Below the pieces are notes generated by a model. The model did not search any database and was not told the DNA's origin. It worked only from the letters and a program-made list of their open reading frames with translations. Below are positions 28,644-36,711 of a stretch of 64,000 bases of DNA, piece by piece. Both the position numbers and the translations under genes were made by a program. Positions within the stretch are counted from its first letter, which is position 1. Each line of letters opens with the position of its first letter. Source of the DNA: Motiliproteus sp. SC1-56 (GTDB lineage Bacteria; Pseudomonadota; Gammaproteobacteria; Pseudomonadales; Balneatricaceae); the NCBI RefSeq assembly GCF_017309075.1, contig NZ_JAEMGS010000014.1, positions 32,501-96,500 on the forward strand. Direction: 5' to 3'.

Positions 28644-30268
28644 TGACGCTTCTGCTGCTTTTTGCCTGGTCGATACCGCTGCTGCTGGCGCCGCTTGTGC
28701 TGCTGCCCCGGAGCGGTCGCTGGCTGCTGGTTTTGGCGCCGCTGCCGGCGCTGCTGGCAGGGTTGACGCTACCGCTGGACAGCGTGCTGAGCCTCCCTTG
28801 GCTACTGCTGGGTACGGAGATGAAGCTAGATGCGGCCCGCCAGCTGTTTCTGATCGCTGCCGCCGCGCTGTGGTCTATCGCCAGCCTGCACACGGTGATG
28901 AACGACCACGAGCACCCGCACTCAGCACGCTTGCGCCTGTTTATGGCACTCGCCATGGCAGGCAACATCGGCCTGATAGTCAGTGCCGACATGATCAGCT
29001 TCTATCTGGGGTTCTCCACCATGGGGCTGGCAAGCTATGGACTGGTGGTTCACAGCGGCAGCAGCTCGGCCCGGCGGGCCGGCAGGGTTTATCTGGTGAT
29101 GACCTTGATGGCTGAATTTATCCTCTTGGTGGCGCTTCTGCTGCTCCATCAGCGCACTGGTACTCTGGCTCCCTCGCCGGAACAGCTGAGAGGCGGGTCG
29201 GCGCTGGAGATCGGGCTACTGTTTGCCGCCTTCGCCACCAAGGCCGGATTACTAGGCTTCCATGTCTGGCTGCCACTGGCCCACCCAGCCGCCCCAGAGG
29301 GCGCCAGCGCGATGTTGAGCGGTGCAATGATCAAGACCGCCCTTCTCGGCTGGATCACCTTTTTACCAATGGGTACAGAGGCCCTGCCCCTATGGGGCTG
29401 GCTCTTTATCGGCGTTGGCGCAGCCGGTGCACTGGTTGCCACCGTTATTGGTCTGACCCAGACCGATCCTAAGGTGGTGCTGGCCTATTCGAGCATCAGC
29501 AAGATGAGCCTGCTGAGCGCGGTGCTTGGTGTCGCGCTGATTGAGCCCGGTTCCGCCCCTGAACTGATCATGGTGGTAGCGGCCTACGCCGTATTCCACG
29601 GGTTCAACAAGGGCGCGCTGTTTATAGGTGTCGGCATCACCAAACGCTACGCCGAACACTGGCTGCTGTTGCTGTTGGCGCTGCCGGCTGCGGTCATCAG
29701 TGGTGCCCCCTACGGCGCCGGCGCCGCTGCAAAAACCGCGCTGACCGAACTGCTGTTCACCGACAGCCGCGCAGCCGACACCTTGCTGTTGCTGCTGACC
29801 CTGATGGCCTTCACCACGCCGTGGCTGATGCTGCGCTTTCTGCACTGTGCCAATACCCATCGCGGCACCGGTGCCATCGATGCCGGCATCGCGCCCTGGC
29901 TAGTTCTGCTGCCTGTCGCAACCCTGGTGCCGTTGCTGTTTTTCGATGAACTGTCCGCCGGTTCGGCAGGCTGGTGGCTAGCCGGCGTCGTCAGCGCGTT
30001 GCTGCTGATAACCTATCCGCTGCCGCCGCTAACCCGCCTGGTTGGCAGGGTTCCCCCGGGTGATCTGATCGAGCTGTTGCCATCCGTGCGCCACCGCGCG
30101 GTATTCACCCGGTGGCAGCGGTTTCCGGATGTCGGCACTCGCGGACTAAACCGGCTGCGGGCGCTGCAATTTGGCTGGCCGTTATTAAGTGGCGATCGCA
30201 GCGTCACTGCGGTTCTTCCGCTGGCAGTGCTTCTGCTGCTGGCAACCCTGCTGCTCGATATACCCTGA
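28643..30268 (+). CDS. NuoL/HyfB-like membrane subunit, third proton-channel paralogue
   Basis: This is a 541-residue polytopic protein with GTG start, one base overlapping the previous stop and with GGGAG upstream. Conserved helices read SADMISFYLGFSTMGLASYGLVV and FATKAGLLGFHVWLPLAHPAAPEGASAM. The acidic residue usually found in the first motif (E in the family) is not obvious: the helix carries Gly/Phe where its relatives have Glu. One of the three channels may therefore be altered. The C-terminus is extended with a Pro-rich loop and a final hydrophobic helix, as in NuoL-type subunits. Confidence 0.85.
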   Translation: MTLLLLFAWSIPLLLAPLVLLPRSGRWLLVLAPLPALLAGLTLPLDSVLSLPWLLLGTEMKLDAARQLFLIAAAALWSIASLHTVMNDHEHPHSARLRLFMALAMAGNIGLIVSADMISFYLGFSTMGLASYGLVVHSGSSSARRAGRVYLVMTLMAEFILLVALLLLHQRTGTLAPSPEQLRGGSALEIGLLFAAFATKAGLLGFHVWLPLAHPAAPEGASAMLSGAMIKTALLGWITFLPMGTEALPLWGWLFIGVGAAGALVATVIGLTQTDPKVVLAYSSISKMSLLSAVLGVALIEPGSAPELIMVVAAYAVFHGFNKGALFIGVGITKRYAEHWLLLLLALPAAVISGAPYGAGAAAKTALTELLFTDSRAADTLLLLLTLMAFTTPWLMLRFLHCANTHRGTGAIDAGIAPWLVLLPVATLVPLLFFDELSAGSAGWWLAGVVSALLLITYPLPPLTRLVGRVPPGDLIELLPSVRHRAVFTRWQRFPDVGTRGLNRLRALQFGWPLLSGDRSVTAVLPLAVLLLLATLLLDIP

Positions 30269-30285
30269 CCTTCTAGGAGGACGCC

Positions 30286-31209
30286 ATGAAACCAATCCGC
30301 AACATTCTCTACTTCGCTGACGGCGACCTGACCATGAACCCGGCGCTGGAGCGCGCGATCAGCCTGGCCCGCAGCAGCGAGGGGCGACTGACGGTGATGG
30401 ATGTAATCAGTAATCAGCCCTCGCCCGCCGCGATCAGGATTCGCCTGGGCCTCGGGATGAACGAAATCGTCAAGCGGTATCAGGAACAGGAGCTGCAAGC
30501 GCTGCTCACCGATCTGCCGCCGCTGACCTACCCGGTTCGCATCGACGTCAGAATAGGCTGGGGGTTCATCGAAGCAATACGCGCAGTCGTCGAGCAGCAG
30601 CATGACCTGCTGATCAAGCCCGCTCGCCATGGCTGTCACCGGCCCCTTAGCAGCAACGACATGCACGTGCTGCGCAAGTGTCCCTGTCCGGTCTGGATCG
30701 ACCGTAGCAGCGACGCGGTCCCCTACCGCACGGTGCTAGCAGCAGTCGACCCCATCAGTGGCAATGACGATTGCGCTGACAAAGTAATCGACATGGCGGC
30801 CAGAATCGCCCGCGGTCATAGCGCACGCCTGGCTGTAGTGCACGCCTGGGAGCTCTACGGCGAATCGATGCTGCGTGACGGCGGATTCAACATGGGCAAT
30901 GTCGAACTGGAGGAGCTATTGGAGGAGACGCGGATCGAGCACAGTCAGGCTGTCGCCCAGTTATTGCAGCGGCATTCGCTAGCCCCCCCCGAGGCAGATA
31001 TCCACATCGCCAAGGGCAACCCCACCGAGGTAATTAGCCGGATCAAAGAGAAAATTGGCGCAGACCTCGTAGTCATGGGAACCGTCGGCCGTACCGGCAT
31101 TCCCGGTTTCATAATCGGCAACACCGCCGAGGAAGTACTACAACGCAGCGGCTGTTCGGTACTGGCAGTCAAACCCAGCGGCTTCGTGTCACCGGTCACG
31201 CCCCACTAA
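30286..31209 (+). CDS. Two-domain universal stress protein (UspA family)
   Basis: This is a 307-residue cytoplasmic protein with two tandem Usp domains (about 1-150 and 150-307). The second domain has the ATP-binding motif in VMGTVGRTGIPGFIIGNTAEEVL. AGGAGG lies upstream of the ATG, and the gene follows the last antiporter gene after 17 bases, so it is probably co-transcribed. E. coli UspE has the same two-domain form. A role in stress adaptation linked to pH or sodium is inferred from context. Confidence 0.88.
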   Translation: MKPIRNILYFADGDLTMNPALERAISLARSSEGRLTVMDVISNQPSPAAIRIRLGLGMNEIVKRYQEQELQALLTDLPPLTYPVRIDVRIGWGFIEAIRAVVEQQHDLLIKPARHGCHRPLSSNDMHVLRKCPCPVWIDRSSDAVPYRTVLAAVDPISGNDDCADKVIDMAARIARGHSARLAVVHAWELYGESMLRDGGFNMGNVELEELLEETRIEHSQAVAQLLQRHSLAPPEADIHIAKGNPTEVISRIKEKIGADLVVMGTVGRTGIPGFIIGNTAEEVLQRSGCSVLAVKPSGFVSPVTPH

Positions 31210-31305
31210 GCCCGAAAGCAAAGGATCAAAGCAGCTATGCTAAAGCGCATCGACGTCAACGCGCATCGACACGCCACGGAGCGCAAACCGTCGGGGCAGG
31301 GACGG

Positions 31306-32208
31306 ATGAACAACCTACGCATCAACCTGAAACATCTGCGGTATTTCTGGACAGTAGCCAGTGCCGGTTCCATTACCCGGGCATCAGAAACCCTGTGCCT
31401 TACCCCGCAAACGATCAGCGGCCAGGTGCGGGAGCTGGAACTGCAGATCGGCAGCAAGCTGTTTCGCAAGGACGGCCGCAACCTGGCGCTGACCGATATT
31501 GGTCAGACCGTATTCAGTTACGCCGACGAAATGTTCGCCATCGGACTGGAGCTACAGGACCTGCTGGCCGGCAGCAGTGGCACCACCCAGAGCCTTCGGG
31601 TTGGGATAGCAATGGTGGTGCCAAAACTACTCGCGTACCGGGTACTGGAACCGGTGCTGCAGCTGAAGCCACCGGTACAACTGCTTTGCCATGAAGCGCC
31701 GCTGGTTGATCTGCTGGCGGAGCTTGCGGTCCACAAACTGGATATCGTGATCGCCGACAGCCAACTCAACCCGACCTTCAACGTCAAGGCATACAATCAC
31801 TTACTGGGGGAGTCGACCATCAGCTTCTTTGCTACCCCAAAGCTCACGCAAGAGCTTAAAGCGGACTTTCCCGCCTCACTGGACGGGACCCCGATGCTGA
31901 TGCCGAGTAACGGCAGTAATCTCAGGCGTGATCTTGACAGCTGGTTGGAAAAACGCAGTCTAAAGCCGGTCATCGCAGCCGAGTTCGACGACCGTGCGTT
32001 GATGAAAGCCTTTGGTGAGCGCGGCGCAGGTGTGTTCAGCTCCCCCACAGCGGTTGAAAAGGACGTACTGGACAAGTATGGGGTCGAAGTCATCGGTCGC
32101 ACCGATGACCTGGTCGAGCGTTTTTATGTCATTTCAGCCGAAAAACGAATAAAACACCCTGCTGTGAGTGTGATAACACAAAGCGCTCGTCACTGGCTGG
32201 AAAGCTAG
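31306..32208 (+). CDS. nhaR: NhaR-like LysR family regulator
   Basis: This is a 300-residue regulator. The N-terminal wHTH (LKHLRYFWTVASAGSITRAS, then TPQTISGQVRELE) and the C-terminal half (AEFDDRALMKAFGERGAGVF, and AEKRIKHPAV near the end) match E. coli NhaR closely. NhaR activates antiporter genes in response to Na+ and pH. I chose the ATG at 31306; an alternative start at 31237 has a poorer fit with family length. Its position behind the antiporter operon and the LysR box in front of that operon make a control loop likely. Confidence 0.9.
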   Translation: MNNLRINLKHLRYFWTVASAGSITRASETLCLTPQTISGQVRELELQIGSKLFRKDGRNLALTDIGQTVFSYADEMFAIGLELQDLLAGSSGTTQSLRVGIAMVVPKLLAYRVLEPVLQLKPPVQLLCHEAPLVDLLAELAVHKLDIVIADSQLNPTFNVKAYNHLLGESTISFFATPKLTQELKADFPASLDGTPMLMPSNGSNLRRDLDSWLEKRSLKPVIAAEFDDRALMKAFGERGAGVFSSPTAVEKDVLDKYGVEVIGRTDDLVERFYVISAEKRIKHPAVSVITQSARHWLES

Positions 32209-32222
32209 CGAGTCCTTTTGGC

Positions 32223-32867
32223 TCAGGTCCAGAGGCTCAACTTGGGTTGTTTGGCCAATACCCGCAAAATATCGCCACGTGTGATAATACCGACCAGTTT
32301 GTTACGGTCATCGACCACAGGCATCGCCGATTGCTGGTAGTCGGACATCACTTGGGCCACCCGTCGAATCGACGCCACCGGCTCGGTTGTGATCACCTCT
32401 TCCGGCATCCGTGTATCGACGCTTCGGCGCGTTAACGCTTCCAGAGTCAGCCTTTCGTCAATCAGCAGCGCTTCGATATCTCGCCGCGTGATCAGCGAGA
32501 CCACGCCGTATTCAGGACAAACTACCGGCATCTGCTCGACCCGGTACTCACACATCCGTCGCCGCGCATCGGCCAACGTCTCGCCAAGCGACAGGGTGTA
32601 GACATACTCGGACATCACTTGGTGCACGTGGACGATCGGTTCATTGATACGCAGGTTCAACATCCGCCGATACAGCGTCTCAGCCTGGCTGAAACGGGTG
32701 GCACCGTCATCTGTTTGGGTGAACGCCAGCAAGGGTGACGAGGCGTCGGGCTCATCCCAGAAACTGCGGCGCGTGCGGGGCTGTCGGGGTACCGGTTGTT
32801 TCTTCTGTCTGAGTTGTTCCAACGTTCCGCGGTGCTTAAGACCCTGTCGATCATGGATGGCAAACAT
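32223..32867 (-). CDS. CBS-domain protein
   Basis: This is a 214-residue cytoplasmic protein. The N-terminal 95 residues are basic and hydrophilic with no recognised domain. Two CBS domains follow (about 95-150 ending MPVVCPEYGVVSLITRRDIEAL, and 160-212 with MPVVDDRNKLVGIITRGDILR). CBS pairs bind adenosyl nucleotides and sense energy status or ionic strength. It is convergent with nhaR, so it could belong functionally to the ion-homeostasis block. The partner enzyme or channel is unknown. Confidence 0.85.
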   Translation of the reverse strand: MFAIHDRQGLKHRGTLEQLRQKKQPVPRQPRTRRSFWDEPDASSPLLAFTQTDDGATRFSQAETLYRRMLNLRINEPIVHVHQVMSEYVYTLSLGETLADARRRMCEYRVEQMPVVCPEYGVVSLITRRDIEALLIDERLTLEALTRRSVDTRMPEEVITTEPVASIRRVAQVMSDYQQSAMPVVDDRNKLVGIITRGDILRVLAKQPKLSLWT

Positions 32868-33223
32868 TGTGCTTCCTCCGTCAATAACCTAGCTCGATAC
32901 TAAGTTATTGGGGAGGGCGGATGTTTCGCTTTATCGCGAAGACCTTTCGCAATTTACGAACAATCTAACAAATCCGGTGATCGCTAGGGCTGCTCCTGGC
33001 CTTAACCGATATTCATATATCTACGCTGTGCCCATTTTAGATATCTTGACACGACTGCGAAGTGACGGCTTCGGGCACGCCACTGGCTAACTTTCCTCAC
33101 GGGCCAGCGTCCGCATACGGGAACTTAGATTGGTGAGTTAGATCCCCGGCTGATGGACCATCAGCGGCAGCTTTGTCTTGGCAGCCGCCACCAACTCCGT
33201 GCAGCGCCCAAGAGCGCCCGGCC
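32868..33223. other. Intergenic region without recognised features
   Basis: These 356 bases lie between the CBS gene and the CofD-like gene. Only a short, unsupported open frame occurs on the plus strand (32908-33090). The left half is A/T-rich and probably holds the promoter of the CBS gene. I see no RNA gene or repeat. Confidence 0.35.
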
Positions 33224-34420
33224 TCAGGTCAGTGAAAGCACGGCCTCCACCAGCCGTTTGGGGTCGATCAGGGGGGCCGAAGCGGGGGTAACCAGCGGCA
33301 CCTGCGCCACCTGCACCCCCAGCGCCTCGAGCGCCGCCACGTCGACCGTCTCGCCGTAATCACCGTGCTCGGTGTCCACGATCACCAGGTTCAGCAGGTC
33401 GCTGACCGGGGTCTGGGCGCCGGCATCGCGCCTGAGCATGGCCAGCAGCCGCTCCACCCGGGCGACCAGCCCCAACCCCACCTGCTCCGGGTCCCGCCCC
33501 AGGTTTGGAATATAGACCTTGGGCACCCCGGCCGCGGCCACCGCACGGCCCACGCCCTGGGGCAGGAGGTTGGCCAGAAGGCTGGAATGAAAGCTTCCCG
33601 GGGGGAAGCAGATCAGGTCCGCCGACTCAATCAGCTGGCGCTTGCGGGCATGCAGCACCGAGTTGACCGGCACCCATTCATCGGCCCGGGCGCTCAGTTC
33701 CAGCTCCACGATGGGGGAGGTCAGCGGCGCCACCTCCTTACCGGTCATCAGGTGCTGGCCGATCACCTGGCGACCGTCGGCGAGGCGGCACGCCAGGTGG
33801 TAGTTGTCATTGACGATGGTGTGCACCTCACCGCGCACGTTCACCAGCTTGGAGAACAGGAACACGATGGGGTCGAGCTGCTCATGGTTGTTCAGGTAGC
33901 CCCCCGCCAGGATCAGGTTGCCGATGCTGGCGCCGCGCAGGTCAAAGCCCTCCGGACGGGCCTGGTAGAAGAACTCCAGCTGGTGACGAATGAGCCGTCG
34001 CATCGGGTCCTGGATGGAGAGCAGCAAGGGGTGATCGCCGGCGATCATCGCCGCCAGCTCCTGGTCCAGACGCCCGGGCTGCCCGCCCTTGGGAAAGCGG
34101 TGGGTAAAGAGGCGGAACACCTCGGGATGCCCCCCCAGGGCCTCGTCCGCCAGGGCCATCAGGCGGCTGCGCAGATCGCCGATGGCGGGCATGTCAAAAG
34201 CCCGCCGCAGGACCGCCGAGCTGCCGCCGGAGTCGTAGGGGGTGACAAAGTGAATGGAGTTATGGGTGTAGCGCTTCAGCACCCGGCTGGTGGCGTTGAG
34301 GGCGCTGCCGCCACTGAAGAACAGGGGCCGCGGTCCCAGCTCCGGCGCCTTCAGAAAGCGCCCCAGCTTCAAGGGGTTGGGCAGCGGATAACGGCGGGCA
34401 AGGGTTACGGTCTGACTCAT
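33224..34420 (-). CDS. CofD-like protein of the GAK-system type (YvcK/CofD superfamily)
   Basis: This is a 398-residue protein of the CofD/YvcK superfamily. The glycine-rich nucleotide-binding N-terminus (PLFFSGGSALNATSRVLKRY), the TPYDSGGSSAVLRR motif and the CFPPGSFHSSLLANLLP motif identify it. It resembles the CofD-related proteins of the so-called GAK systems, which usually sit with an ATP-grasp enzyme and a small partner. None of those partners is in this window. The ATG at 34420 has AGGGA eight bases upstream. CofD makes F420 by phospholactyl transfer and YvcK affects cell envelope metabolism; the role of this subfamily is unknown. Confidence 0.85.
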   Translation of the reverse strand: MSQTVTLARRYPLPNPLKLGRFLKAPELGPRPLFFSGGSALNATSRVLKRYTHNSIHFVTPYDSGGSSAVLRRAFDMPAIGDLRSRLMALADEALGGHPEVFRLFTHRFPKGGQPGRLDQELAAMIAGDHPLLLSIQDPMRRLIRHQLEFFYQARPEGFDLRGASIGNLILAGGYLNNHEQLDPIVFLFSKLVNVRGEVHTIVNDNYHLACRLADGRQVIGQHLMTGKEVAPLTSPIVELELSARADEWVPVNSVLHARKRQLIESADLICFPPGSFHSSLLANLLPQGVGRAVAAAGVPKVYIPNLGRDPEQVGLGLVARVERLLAMLRRDAGAQTPVSDLLNLVIVDTEHGDYGETVDVAALEALGVQVAQVPLVTPASAPLIDPKRLVEAVLSLT

Positions 34421-34487
34421 GCGCACATCCCTGACGAATACCTTGGATCGGCATCCATTGTAAACCAAGGGCGAAACGGGCGTGCCA

Positions 34488-35225
34488 CTAGCGGTGCGCC
34501 TCCCCGTTACGCTCCTGGGCCGTCCTGAATTGCCCGCCTAGATAGTCCAGCAGGGCATCCAGCGCCGCTTCGCCCCGGGCCAGGTCCCGCGCCTCGAGCG
34601 CCTGCAGCAGTTCACGATGGTGATCGACGATCACCTGCCGCTCCCGGGTGCGGTTGGCGATCATGTTCATCAGCGGCTGCAGCGCCTCGATCACCGTCAC
34701 CATGTTGAACTGCAGCACCGGGTTAGCGGAGGCGTCCACCAGGGCCCGGTGAAAGGCCACGTCCGAGGCGCAGAAGGCCTCGTCGGTGATCGGTTCCTGC
34801 TGCCGCTCAAGCTGCGCCTGCATACGGGCGATATCCTCCTCGGTGCGCCTTTTAACCGCCAGCCCCAGGCAGAGCTTCTCCATGGCCCGGCGCGCTTCGG
34901 TCACCGCCGCCAGGTCAAACTCCCCCAGGGTCACCATCAGGGTGGCGGCATTGCTGAGGGCCGCCTTCAGCTCATCGGCCGAGGGGTGCTTGATAAAGGT
35001 TCCCCCGGCCGGTCCCCGGCGGGACCGCACCAGGTTCTGCGCCGCCAGCCGCTTGAGGGCCTCGCGGATGGTGGGCCGGGACACGTCGAAGCGGCTGGCC
35101 AGCTCCTCCTCCGTTGGCAGCCGCTCGTCCACCTTCAGGCGCCCGTCGAGAATCGCCTCGCGCAACTGGTCGGCAATCTGCTTGGCCAGGCTCTGGGCCT
35201 GCAACGGTTGGTAGTCGATGGCCAT
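34488..35225 (-). CDS. GntR-family (FadR subfamily) transcriptional regulator
   Basis: This is a 245-residue regulator with an N-terminal wHTH (KQIADQLREAILDGRLK, then LASRFDVSRPTIREALKRL) and a C-terminal FCD ligand-binding domain with metal-binding histidines (VAFHRALVDAS, VDHHRELL). Such regulators commonly sense carboxylic acids such as pyruvate, lactate or glycolate. The ATG at 35225 has GAGGA upstream. The palindromic operator at 35306-35324 lies about 80 bases ahead of the start, pointing to autoregulation. The gene is followed by the CofD-like gene on the same strand. Confidence 0.88.
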   Translation of the reverse strand: MAIDYQPLQAQSLAKQIADQLREAILDGRLKVDERLPTEEELASRFDVSRPTIREALKRLAAQNLVRSRRGPAGGTFIKHPSADELKAALSNAATLMVTLGEFDLAAVTEARRAMEKLCLGLAVKRRTEEDIARMQAQLERQQEPITDEAFCASDVAFHRALVDASANPVLQFNMVTVIEALQPLMNMIANRTRERQVIVDHHRELLQALEARDLARGEAALDALLDYLGGQFRTAQERNGEAHR

Positions 35226-35305
35226 AAAACGGCGATCCTCGTGAGCTTTGAGAGAAGAATAGCGGTGTGCAAAAGCCGCTGCACTATACCACAAAGCGTA
35301 TTTAT

Positions 35306-35324
35306 CTATTTGTGTGACAAATAG
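35306..35324 (-). promoter_or_regulatory. Palindromic operator of the GntR-type regulator
   Basis: CTATTTGT-GTG-ACAAATAG is an 8-bp perfect inverted repeat with a 3-base spacer. The TTTGT-N3-ACAAA layout matches the TGGT-N3-ACCA pattern of the FadR subfamily (for example PdhR sites). It lies in an A/T-rich promoter region (TATTTAT next to it). Confidence 0.55.
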
Positions 35325-35483
35325 ACTTTCCCCCAGGTCCAGGGTCCCGGAATGAGCCGCCAGGGCCAGGGCTGGCAGGGGTGTCTTGGGCAGGTACGTC
35401 TCGGAAAGGTGAATCGTGAGTAGGGTTGCCTTTGATCGGCGTTGGGCGGCACACCGCCGCTCGCCCGCTTTTGAGAGAAGAGA

Positions 35484-35510
35484 GGGCCTCCCGCTCTTAA
35501 CGGAAGGCCC
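35484..35510 (-). terminator. Probable terminator of the multicopper oxidase cluster
   Basis: On the minus strand the stem GGGCCT / AGGCCC, with partly paired interior, is followed by a pyrimidine-rich TCTCTTCTCTC tail. There is no clean T-run, so the call is tentative. It lies 27 bases after the last gene of the cluster. Confidence 0.4.
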
Positions 35511-35536
35511 GCTCCAGGCCGCTTAAGCGAGGCCGG

Positions 35537-36616
35537 TTATACCGGCCCCATCAACTCCACGGTCCCCACGGTCCAGAGCTCCAGCATGCGCTTCTGCACC
35601 GCTTCGCTCACCTTGGAGGAAAAGAGTTGCTGCTTGATCATGTCCAGCGCCTGCTCCTCTTCGAGCTGGCCGGCGGGCAGGTGCTCTTCCAGCTTGATCA
35701 GGTGGTAGCCAAACCGGGTCTCAACGGGATCCGACACCTCGCCGGGCGCGAGGGCAAGGGCGGCCTCTTCAAAGGCGGGCACCAGTTGCCCCCGGGCAAC
35801 GAATCCCAGGTCGCCGCCGCTGGATTTTGAAGGCCCCTGGGAGTGCTCCTCGGCCAGCTTGGCAAAATCCGCGCCCCCCTCAAGCTCGGCCTGAATGGCC
35901 TCAAGGCTCGACAGTGCCTCGGCTTTGGCGCTGTCCTCGTCTTCAGCATCGGGGTCGGGCTGAATCAGGATGTGGCGCACGTGAAACTGCTCCGGGCGCT
36001 CAAAGCGGGCCTGGTTTTCGGCATAAAAGGCCTTCGCCTCATCCTCGCCCACCACCACCTTGCTGGCGATGGCCTCCTCGATCAGGGTCTCAACCGAGAG
36101 CCGCTGTCTGAGGTTTTCGGTAAAGCCGGGCTCGGAAAACCCGTTGGCCTCCAGGCTGGCCACGAAGGCTTCGTGATCGGGAAAGCGTTCCGTGTAGGAG
36201 GCCAGCACCCGCGCCACCTCCTCCTCGCTGGTGACCCGGTTGGTTCGTTGGGCCTCCTGCCAGAGCAGCTCCTGACCGATCAGCTCGTTCAAGACGCTCT
36301 GGCGGACGCCCTTGTAAAAGGGGGAGCCCTGCACGGCCTGCCCAGGATCGATCTGGCGCTGCTGCAGATAGGCCTTCACCGCCCTGTCCACCTGCCTGTT
36401 GTGAATATCGACGCCGTTGACCCGGGCAATGGCGGTGGAGAGATTGACGCGGTTCACCATCACCGTCTTCTTGCCGCCGGCGTTGCCGATGCCCCCGGCA
36501 ATGATGGTCTCACCCTGGGTTTCAGCCTGGGTTTCGGCCTGGCTGCCGCCGGCCAGTAATAGTCCGGATACGGCAAGGGAATAGCAGAGCGTCGTGAGTG
36601 TATTGGAGCGTTTCAT
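35537..36616 (-). CDS. Periplasmic parvulin-type peptidyl-prolyl isomerase (SurA/PpiC-like)
   Basis: This is a 359-residue exported foldase: a signal peptide (residues 1-27, ending GGSQA), then a SurA N-terminal helical domain (about 55-180). A parvulin rotamase domain follows (about 205-315), with HVRHILIQPDPDAED and the GGDLGFVARGQLVPAFEEAA motif. The ATG at 36616 has AAGGAT upstream. It closes the multicopper oxidase cluster. A prolyl isomerase (MofB) also accompanies the Mn oxidase MofA of Leptothrix, as I recall. The likely job is folding of the giant oxidase or of its partners in the periplasm (inference). Confidence 0.88.
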   Translation of the reverse strand: MKRSNTLTTLCYSLAVSGLLLAGGSQAETQAETQGETIIAGGIGNAGGKKTVMVNRVNLSTAIARVNGVDIHNRQVDRAVKAYLQQRQIDPGQAVQGSPFYKGVRQSVLNELIGQELLWQEAQRTNRVTSEEEVARVLASYTERFPDHEAFVASLEANGFSEPGFTENLRQRLSVETLIEEAIASKVVVGEDEAKAFYAENQARFERPEQFHVRHILIQPDPDAEDEDSAKAEALSSLEAIQAELEGGADFAKLAEEHSQGPSKSSGGDLGFVARGQLVPAFEEAALALAPGEVSDPVETRFGYHLIKLEEHLPAGQLEEEQALDMIKQQLFSSKVSEAVQKRMLELWTVGTVELMGPV

Positions 36617-36711
36617 GTTGTCATCCTTTCCAAGATAGAACCTTCCGAGATAGAGCCTTTCAGAATTGATGCGTTTTCGTCGAACCGTTTTCCCCCCGGC
36701 GCGAGGCGGCG

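Larger units (their letters stand above)
35226..35536. other. Intergenic region with two stem-loops
   Basis: This 311-base gap lies between the regulator start and the 3' end of the prolyl isomerase gene. It contains the operator (35306-35324) and an imperfect GC-rich stem-loop at 35484-35510 (GGGCCT / AGGCCC). A second stem-loop at 35531-35547 (GGCCGGT-TAT-ACCGGCC) overlaps the stop of the isomerase gene. The former is the likely terminator of the oxidase cluster. No further ORF is supported. Confidence 0.4.
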
